In this document: positions 5,568-9,711 of the stretch, in pieces
Layout: the number at the start of each line of letters is the position of its first letter
How positions within the stretch are numbered: the stretch's first letter is position 1
Assembly (NCBI RefSeq): GCF_009764355.1
Contig: NZ_LNUA01000064.1
Span: forward strand, 1 to 9,711
Length of the DNA: 9,711 nucleotides
DNA from: Companilactobacillus bobalius
GTDB taxonomy: Bacteria > Bacillota > Bacilli > Lactobacillales > Lactobacillaceae
Reading direction: 5' to 3'
Notes under the pieces: generated by a model
Databases searched by the model: none
Seen by the model: only the letters and a program-made list of their open reading frames with translations
What the model was told of the DNA's origin: nothing
Position numbers and translations under genes: made by a program

Positions 5568-6416
5568 ATGAGAACTGAAAAAGAGATTTTAAATTTAGTT
5601 TCTGAATTTGCTTATCAACGAAGCAATGTAAAAATTATTACTCTCGAGGGTTCAAGAACTAATGAAAATATAAAAAAAGATAAGTTTCAAGATTATGATT
5701 TTTCGTTTTTCGTATCAGATATTGAGTGTTTCATACATGAAGAGAGTTGGTTAAGTTTATTTGGAGAATTATTGTTCATACAGAAACCAGAAGATATGGA
5801 ATTATTCCCTCCTGATTTAGATTATGGTTATAGTTATATAATGTACTTTAAAGATGGCATAAAAATGGATATTACATTAATTAATTTAAAAGATTTAAAT
5901 CGTTACTTTAATGACTCTGATGGTCTTGTAAAAATTTTAGTTGATAAAGATAATTTAGTGACTCAAGAAATTGTTCCAGATGACTCAAATTATTGGTTAA
6001 AAAAACCAACAGAACGAGAATTTCATGATTGCTGCAATGAGTTTTGGAGTGTTTCAACGTATGTAGCAAAGGGCGTTTTTAGAAGAGAAATATTATTTGC
6101 TTTAGATCATTTCAATAATATTTTACGTCCTGAATTATTAAGAATGATGTCTTGGTATATTGGTTTTAATAAGGGTTTTGATTTTAGTTTGGGAAAGAAT
6201 TATAAGTTTATAAACAAATATTTAACTGATAAAGAATTCAATATGTTTTTAGCTACTTTTGAGATGAATGGATATAAAAAGACATACCAATCTTTTAAGC
6301 TCTGTTGTGAATTATTTAAATATTATTCAAATAAAGTAAGTTGTTTAGGAAATTATAACTATCCACATTACGAAAAAAATATCGAGAATTTTATTCGTAA
6401 TAATTATGAAAATTAA
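5568..6416 (+). CDS. aadE: Aminoglycoside (streptomycin) 6-adenylyltransferase ANT(6)
   Basis: This 282-residue cytoplasmic enzyme transfers AMP from ATP to the 6-hydroxyl of streptomycin, giving resistance. The nucleotidyltransferase core is intact: GSR at 28-30, D42 and D44 in QDYDF, and the third carboxylate D101 in KMDITLI. Other ANT(6)-I landmarks are QKPEDMELFPP (72-82), DDCCNEFW-like HDCCNEFW, ILFALDHFN and LGKNYKF. The ATG at 5568 aligns with the conserved MRxEKE start and is preferred over the GTG at 5556; GGGAAG (5551-5556) serves as ribosome binding site. The protein lacks the extra C-terminal tail of ANT(6)-Ia (about 300 residues) but is close to shorter AadK/AadE forms. The gene is strikingly AT-rich compared with mob and cad genes, indicating separate acquisition. 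It has no obvious native promoter, because its upstream region is truncated at the 48-bp repeat. Confidence 0.93.
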   Translation: MRTEKEILNLVSEFAYQRSNVKIITLEGSRTNENIKKDKFQDYDFSFFVSDIECFIHEESWLSLFGELLFIQKPEDMELFPPDLDYGYSYIMYFKDGIKMDITLINLKDLNRYFNDSDGLVKILVDKDNLVTQEIVPDDSNYWLKKPTEREFHDCCNEFWSVSTYVAKGVFRREILFALDHFNNILRPELLRMMSWYIGFNKGFDFSLGKNYKFINKYLTDKEFNMFLATFEMNGYKKTYQSFKLCCELFKYYSNKVSCLGNYNYPHYEKNIENFIRNNYEN

Positions 6417-6440
6417 TTTTATTAGCAACCACATTTTTGG

Positions 6441-6921
6441 GGTTCTGGTGCAAAATTAACAAAATAGTCTTTGTAATACATTGGGACGATTGTTGAACGG
6501 ATCATTGTACTAATAATTCGATTAGTGATTGTGACGACGAAAAACCAAAGAGACTTGGTTCTCTTTGGCTTACTTTATGTAGTTGATGCATGACTTCAAT
6601 CCCACTTAGCGTTTTTAGCGCAGTTCGTAGTGATTGAAAACCGCTTGATTTTACTAAGACGTGTTTAATTAACCGATGATCTTGTTCAATCAAATTATTA
6701 CGATATTTAGAACATTGGTGATTTGCTTTCACCAATAAGCCGTCTTTAATTACTTGTTTAATAGCCTTTAAAGTGCCAGCATATTGATCAGTAACCAGAC
6801 AATCAGGACGACCATAGGTCGTCAATAAACGTTTCAAAAAATGATAGGCGGATTGATAATCACGATGTTTACGTAACTCAAAATCTAGTGTTAATCCATG
6901 ACTATCAATGGCTCTATCATA
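6441..6921 (-). mobile_element. Distal part of an IS6-family insertion sequence
   Basis: The outer end GGTTCTGGTGCAAAATTAAC (6441-6460) closely resembles IS6/IS1216-type terminal inverted repeats (GGTTCTGTTGCAAA). It lies about 60 bp beyond the stop of an IS6-family transposase fragment. The other half of the element, with the 5' part of the transposase and the second inverted repeat, is missing; homology ends at about 6921. Adjacent deletions by IS6-type replicative transposition or later recombination are the likely cause. The intact end borders the ant(6) segment, so this IS may have brought that segment in. Confidence 0.85.
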
Positions 6922-6939
6922 CTCTATCACAAGATCCAA
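6502..6939 (-). pseudogene. 5'-truncated IS6-family transposase
   Basis: A 145-codon frame whose family homology starts near YDRAIDSHGLTLDF (residue 7 on) and runs to the normal C-terminus. The second catalytic Asp (VTDQYAG) and the Glu (NLIEQDHR) of the DDE triad are present. The first Asp, normally in a DETYIK motif about 20 residues before this point, and the helix-turn-helix are gone. The initial MDLVIE comes from unrelated flanking DNA. Full-length relatives have about 225-235 residues. It cannot be an active transposase. Related in sequence plan to IS1216 and IS26 transposases, but clearly diverged from IS1216. Confidence 0.88.
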
Positions 6940-7049
6940 ACATCAATATTTGGCTGGCTAGACTGCTTCCTATTCTTATTATTTTTATTGTGTTCTTTTC
7001 TCTGCAATGGATAATCAACACATTTGAAAAGGAACCTTATAAATTTTAG
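6922..7049 (+). pseudogene. 3' remnant of a membrane-protein gene
   Basis: An open frame without a start ends at TAG (7047-7049). It reads LSQDPNINIWLARL, then a hydrophobic stretch LPILIIFIVFFSL, then QWIINTFEKEPYKF. This looks like the last transmembrane helix and polar tail of a real membrane protein cut off by the IS6 remnant. The parent protein is not recognised. The open frame and typical helix-plus-tail pattern are the only evidence. Confidence 0.4.
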
Positions 7050-7362
7050 TTATTATATTGGGCTGAAACCCTTGCTACAAGCGTGAGACGCTTGCCCTGT
7101 TCGGGGAGAACTCTCCATGAAATGGTCTGCTGGAAAGCTCCTGCTGAAAGCATGCGTCAAGTGCAAAATTTGTCTTGATGAAATCATGCTTATTATGCAA
7201 AATAATTCGGCAGACAGCCCCCGTCGGGTAGACGCCATTTGCGGAATAAATCAGCAAATGGCATACGCAACGATTGGTAAAAAGTGGCTAGCATATAGCT
7301 AGTCATTTTGCCGTGAGTTTGCGTAGCTAGGGGGTCAAGGGGCGAGCGCTAGCGTCCCCTTT
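7050..7362. other. Non-coding leader of the mobilization region
   Basis: No convincing gene is present; the short frames here lack ribosome binding sites. The stretch is GC-richer than the preceding DNA and rich in dyads. GCCATTTGC (7234-7242) pairs perfectly with GCAAATGGC (7254-7262). AAGGGG...CCCCTT (7337-7361) encloses the palindrome CGCTAGCG. AAGTGGCTAGCAT occurs twice as a direct repeat (7282-7294 and 7385-7397). Such structures are typical of accessory relaxosome sites near oriT. Confidence 0.6.
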
Positions 7363-7418
7363 GCAAGCACCACATCAGACACGTAAGTGGCTAGCATGTG
7401 GGTTGCTTGCCAAACCCC
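7363..7418 (+). other. Probable oriT (inverted repeat plus nick region)
   Basis: GCAAGCACCACAT (7363-7375) is an imperfect inverted repeat of ATGTGGGTTGCTTGC (7396-7410). The right arm runs straight into CAAACCCC. An inverted repeat ending at a GCTTGCCAAA-like motif, about 100 bp before mobC, fits oriTs of the pC221-type MOBP family, where nicking occurs beside such a motif. The exact nick cannot be read; I would place it within 7404-7414. Confidence 0.6.
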
Positions 7419-7516
7419 GTGAATTGATTTATTATGTGAGTAGAAACCCTAAGGGTTTCACGAGCTTAATCAATCAATTCACTTGCCTGAAAGGCAAAAC
7501 AAAGGGGGTGGGGTTT

Positions 7517-7870
7517 GTGAGCGAACAACACAATATGTCTAGCCATCTATCCGATAAACAACCCAATCGGAAAGACAGTCGGCAAATCAATTTTAGAGTG
7601 AGCGAGCAGGACTATTTAAAGCTTTCGCAATCTGCGAAAACTTTAAATATGTCCGTGCCTGCTTTTGTCAAAAAGAAGGCACAGGGGGCGCGGATCGTTG
7701 CCCCTAAGATTGGCGCAAAAGAAGCGCAAGAGTTAGCCCGTCAATTAGCAAAAATTGGGGGTAATCTCAACCAATTAACAAAACACGCCAATCAGGGGGG
7801 CAACGTCCCCGCCCAAGCATTGCAGGAACTTCAAAGTGAGGTGGCAAAGATATGGCAACAACTCACATAA
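7517..7870 (+). CDS. mobC: Relaxosome accessory protein MobC
   Basis: This 117-residue DNA-binding protein is expected to assist MobA at oriT. A ribbon-helix-helix-like start (QINFRVSEQDYLKLSQSA, roughly 24-41) is followed by SVPAFVKKKAQG. The family's C-terminal signature LARQLAKIGGNLNQLTKHAN also occurs, in which GxNxNQ-type spacing is typical of MobC (PF05713). The GTG at 7517 is preferred as start because AAGGGGG (7502-7508) lies 8 bases upstream. The in-frame ATG at 7535 lacks a ribosome binding site, and the longer open frame from 7361 would run through oriT. The stop overlaps the mobA start by 19 bases, indicating translational coupling in a mobC-mobA-mobB operon. Confidence 0.85.
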   Translation: MSEQHNMSSHLSDKQPNRKDSRQINFRVSEQDYLKLSQSAKTLNMSVPAFVKKKAQGARIVAPKIGAKEAQELARQLAKIGGNLNQLTKHANQGGNVPAQALQELQSEVAKIWQQLT

Positions 7871-8994
7871 AGCGGTCTGCAAGTGCGTCACGGCTTGTCA
7901 ATTATGCCGAAAAACGTGCGGTCTTAAAGGACGGACTAAACCTTGATGTGAACTATGCTAAAAGTCAATTTAAACAAGTCCGTGAAGTGTACGGTAATCA
8001 AGGTAAAACACAAGCCTATGCTAGTCGTATTTCGTTTAGTCCAAAGGAATTTGACCCTAAAAACGAAATCGACCAGAAAAAAGCTCTCGATATTGCCAAA
8101 GAAGTGTATCAAAAGACTTATCCTAATCAACAGGTGGCGCTATATGAACATGCTGATACGGACGCCTTACATATTCACGCTGTCATTGGGGCAATTGACT
8201 TGGAAACTGGCAAGAAAATGCATGGAAATTGGCAAGAATATCGTGAAAAGCTCGTTCATAACACCGATGAAATCGTACAAAAACATGGACTAGAAGTAAC
8301 ACACACTGACCCTGAACGGTATGAAAAGCGTTCTATGGCCGAAATCAAAATGCAAGACCGCGGACAACCGACTTGGAAAGACCAAATCAGACAAGCAGTT
8401 GATAGTACCATGTCTAATCAGCTTATATGCGATTTTCAGACGTTTAGAGACGATTTAAAGCAAAAAGCAATAGATGTATGGGAACGAGGTAAAGACCTTA
8501 CCTATCAGCTAACAGGGACGAATTATAAGGCTCGTGGTAATAAACTTGGCACAGCTTACGAAAAGGAGGCAATTTACAATGAGTTGGAAAGACGTACCAG
8601 AGACCCAGATACAAACAGATTTAACAGCGCTCAACCAGACCCTGAAAGAAATCAGGAACTATCAGGGCACACAAATTCAACTACAAAGCAAACAACAAAT
8701 CGAACTGACCGAACAGCTGACACAAATCGAACAAACCAGCCAAAAGGTCAATCAAGCCTTTCAAGAGACCTTGAACAATTTAGAGAACAGCAAAGAAACC
8801 AGCAGAGAACGATTAGTCGCTCTGCTCAAAGACGCTCAAAATCAGTTCAACGAACAAACAAAGACGGTCAATCGCAAAACAATCGACGAATTGCAACAGA
8901 TAAACAGTCTGCAAAAGAGCAACAACACCACGTTGAAAGCCCTAAACGACAGCCTAAACCAAACCGTTCAAGGGACTATGGACCAAGTCGCTAA
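7852..8994 (+). CDS. mobA: MOBP-type relaxase MobA (pC221-like)
   Basis: This 380-residue protein nicks oriT, attaches covalently to the 5' end and pilots the strand during mobilization by a helper plasmid. It begins MATTHIKRSASASRLVNYAEKR; Y18 in the NYAEKRA motif is the expected catalytic tyrosine. The metal-binding histidines are H100, H107 and H109 (EHADTDALHIH). The family hallmark DLETGKK follows, then the IxxMQDRGQPTWKDQIR region (about 165-181). Relaxase homology ends near AYEKEA (235-240). The remaining about 140 residues are low-complexity Q/N/T/R-rich sequence coinciding with overprinted mobB. It has GAGGTGG before the ATG, inside mobC. It appears intact. Confidence 0.92.
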   Translation: MATTHIKRSASASRLVNYAEKRAVLKDGLNLDVNYAKSQFKQVREVYGNQGKTQAYASRISFSPKEFDPKNEIDQKKALDIAKEVYQKTYPNQQVALYEHADTDALHIHAVIGAIDLETGKKMHGNWQEYREKLVHNTDEIVQKHGLEVTHTDPERYEKRSMAEIKMQDRGQPTWKDQIRQAVDSTMSNQLICDFQTFRDDLKQKAIDVWERGKDLTYQLTGTNYKARGNKLGTAYEKEAIYNELERRTRDPDTNRFNSAQPDPERNQELSGHTNSTTKQTTNRTDRTADTNRTNQPKGQSSLSRDLEQFREQQRNQQRTISRSAQRRSKSVQRTNKDGQSQNNRRIATDKQSAKEQQHHVESPKRQPKPNRSRDYGPSR

Positions 8995-9130
8995 TCGTTT
9001 ATCTACCGAAATTGACCGTACACATAAACATATGAGTTGGTATGAGATTAAAAATTATCTGTACGCGGTTATTCCGACTGGGTTGCTCTCAGGGCTCGTA
9101 TTTTGGCTTCTGACGCATTTCTTTGCTTAA
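8579..9130 (+). CDS. mobB: MobB-like mobilization protein, overprinted on mobA
   Basis: This 183-residue protein is translated in the +1 frame relative to mobA; 416 bases (8579-8994) code for both. AGGAGG (8564-8569) with a 9-base spacer picks the ATG at 8579 over the upstream in-frame ATG at 8534. Most of the protein is a Gln-rich coiled coil (about 10-150). A C-terminal transmembrane helix follows (about 160-182, IKNYLYAVIPTGLLSGLVFW). This architecture and overlap match MobB of pC221/ColE1/IncQ-like cassettes, where MobB aids relaxosome function and membrane or coupling-protein contact. That role is taken from the family; similarity lies in layout more than in residues I can align. Confidence 0.85.
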   Translation: MSWKDVPETQIQTDLTALNQTLKEIRNYQGTQIQLQSKQQIELTEQLTQIEQTSQKVNQAFQETLNNLENSKETSRERLVALLKDAQNQFNEQTKTVNRKTIDELQQINSLQKSNNTTLKALNDSLNQTVQGTMDQVANRLSTEIDRTHKHMSWYEIKNYLYAVIPTGLLSGLVFWLLTHFFA

Positions 9131-9142
9131 CAGGTGTATTTT

Positions 9143-9214
9143 ATGAAATTATCTTTAAAATGGCTTAGAATGCAAAATATTGATGAATTAGCTAGGTGTC
9201 GACGCACTATTTAA
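9143..9214 (+). CDS. Possible 23-residue peptide after mobB
   Basis: ATG at 9143, preceded by the weak AGGTG (9132-9136), opens a 23-codon frame (MKLSLKWLRMQN, ending CRRTI). It is basic and partly amphipathic and sits between mobB and its terminator, so it would be on the mob transcript. No family is recognised. It may be chance or the remnant of a longer gene. Confidence 0.2.
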   Translation: MKLSLKWLRMQNIDELARCRRTI

Positions 9215-9239
9215 CTGTCTGTCAACGGTAAATCGAATT

Positions 9240-9275
9240 AAAGGGGCTTTCTGCTTTAGCAGTTAGCCCCTTTTT
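9240..9275 (+). terminator. Intrinsic terminator of the mob operon
   Basis: AAGGGGCT (9241-9248) pairs with AGCCCCTT (9265-9272), with an inner stem CTGC-TTTA-GCAG (9251-9262) and a T-run to 9275. It lies about 110 bases after the mobB stop. Confidence 0.92.
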
Positions 9276-9601
9276 GAGGCTTTAAGGAGTTGATAGACTG
9301 GCGGATAAAACACTTTTGCGCATGCAAAGAAAAGCACCCTTGCTTTTTTTGCCTGCCTAACGGCGAGTGATTAGGTGGTCAAGCGAACTTCGCTTGTGGG
9401 TTTGGGCAACGCCCAAGATCTTTTTATGTAACGACCATAGGGAGGCGCAATGAGCAAAGCGAATGAAGTTAAATGTGAGAGCTTGTCTCTCACTCCTTTT
9501 GTTTGTGTTGTTTTGTTTTATTGAATTGCGCTCACAAACATAGCGCTACGCGCGCACCTAATTTATTAATAATTCTATTAATACTTCTAAATACTTAGGG
9601 A
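9276..9601. other. Hairpin-rich non-coding stretch upstream of the iterons
   Basis: No sizeable gene is present. Several short perfect hairpins follow one another: AAAGCA-ccct-TGCTTT with a T-run (9331-9350); CAAGCGA-act-TCGCTTG (9380-9396); TTGGGC-aac-GCCCAA (9402-9416), followed by TCTTTTT and so terminator-like; and GTGAGAG-cttgt-CTCTCAC (9475-9493). A GC-rich patch AGCGCTACGCGCGC (about 9543-9556) then leads into AT-rich DNA before the repeat at 9602. Candidates are a single-strand initiation site, a small regulatory RNA, or insulation of the origin from mob transcription. Confidence 0.55.
9450..9524 (+). CDS. Possible 24-residue peptide with good RBS
   Basis: GGGAGG (9440-9445) stands 4 bases before an ATG opening MSKANEVKCESL, ending in the hydrophobic FVCVVLFY. 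The coding DNA contains the perfect hairpin GTGAGAG/CTCTCAC (9475-9493). The ribosome binding site is better than expected by chance, but the spacing is short and no family is recognised. It may be a leader peptide or fortuitous. Confidence 0.25.
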   Translation: MSKANEVKCESLSLTPFVCVVLFY

Positions 9602-9633
9602 AAAAGGAATGGCTTTATATCAACGTTTATAGC
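9602..9633. repeat. Right copy of terminal direct repeat
   Basis: Identical to 1-32. After AGC the two copies diverge: this one has ACTAATAGAACACC and so on for 22 extra bases before rejoining the left copy at 9656. Confidence 0.85.
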
Positions 9634-9711
9634 ACTAATAGAACACCAAAAAGCACACCACTCAACACCAAAAAGCACACCACTCAACACCAAAAAGCAC
9701 ACCACTCAACA
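9634..9711 (+). repeat. Origin iterons (right copy, cut by the window end)
   Basis: Three perfect 22-bp iterons lie at 9642-9663, 9664-9685 and 9686-9707, with the first four bases of the next at the window end. The degenerate leading unit CACTAATAG (9633-9641) is missing from the left copy. Confidence 0.9.

Noticed and set aside
7053..7302. Overlapping short ORFs on both strands before oriT
   Set aside because: They lack ribosome binding sites, have no recognisable domains, and lie in dyad-rich DNA.
7361..7516. N-terminal extension of the mobC frame from ATG 7361
   Set aside because: It has no ribosome binding site, runs through the oriT inverted repeat and adds residues foreign to MobC; the GTG at 7517 has a strong site.
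7936..8293. ORFs opposite to or out of frame with mobA
   Set aside because: They are shadows of a strongly supported relaxase frame and have no start signals.
8534..8578. Upstream ATG for mobB
   Set aside because: AGGAGG with correct spacing points to the ATG at 8579; the extra 15 residues have no support.

Overview
The window looks like one complete small theta-replicating, mobilizable plasmid of about 9.6 kb from a Lactobacillaceae host (Lactobacillus sensu lato). The first 32 bases recur at 9602-9633, and both ends then run into the same 22-bp iteron array, as expected of a circular molecule opened in its origin. The host guess rests on the low GC, the strong AGGAGG-type ribosome binding sites, the Rep_3 initiator with 22-bp iterons and the pC221-type mobC-mobA-mobB cassette. 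It was made by family recognition, not by a database search.

Layout. (1) 1-1214 is the replication module: iterons, repA, a perfect hairpin, and a 42-residue single-membrane-span peptide. (2) 1340-5297 is a roughly 3.9-kb accessory module bounded by two identical 48-bp direct repeats (1340-1387 and 5250-5297). It holds a GntR/UTRA regulator divergent from a Vat-type xenobiotic acetyltransferase, a bidirectional terminator, and a Cd/Zn-type P1B ATPase (cadA) divergent from an ArsR/SmtB metal sensor (cadC). (3) 5298-7049 is a patchwork of broken and intact genes: the 3' end of an unidentified gene, an apparently intact ANT(6) streptomycin adenylyltransferase, the distal part of an IS6-family element, and the 3' end of a membrane-protein gene. 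(4) 7050-9130 is the mobilization module: an oriT-like region, mobC, mobA, and mobB overprinted on mobA. (5) 9131-9711 is a terminator and a hairpin-rich region leading back into the iterons.

How it works together. RepA and the iterons maintain the plasmid, and MobA/B/C with oriT let a conjugative helper move it. The cargo combines heavy-metal efflux, a likely streptogramin-A- or chloramphenicol-type acetyltransferase, and streptomycin resistance. No terminator is visible between cadC and ant(6), and the 48-bp repeat supplies a good -35 box just upstream of the AT-rich ant(6) segment. The recombination junction may therefore have linked aminoglycoside resistance to a metal-responsive or hybrid promoter.

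I see no clearly new system. The most interesting points are the 48-bp repeat-bounded cassette, the junction-created expression context of ant(6), the conserved hairpin plus tiny membrane peptide behind repA, a one-iteron difference between the two window ends, and the extensive mobA/mobB overprinting.
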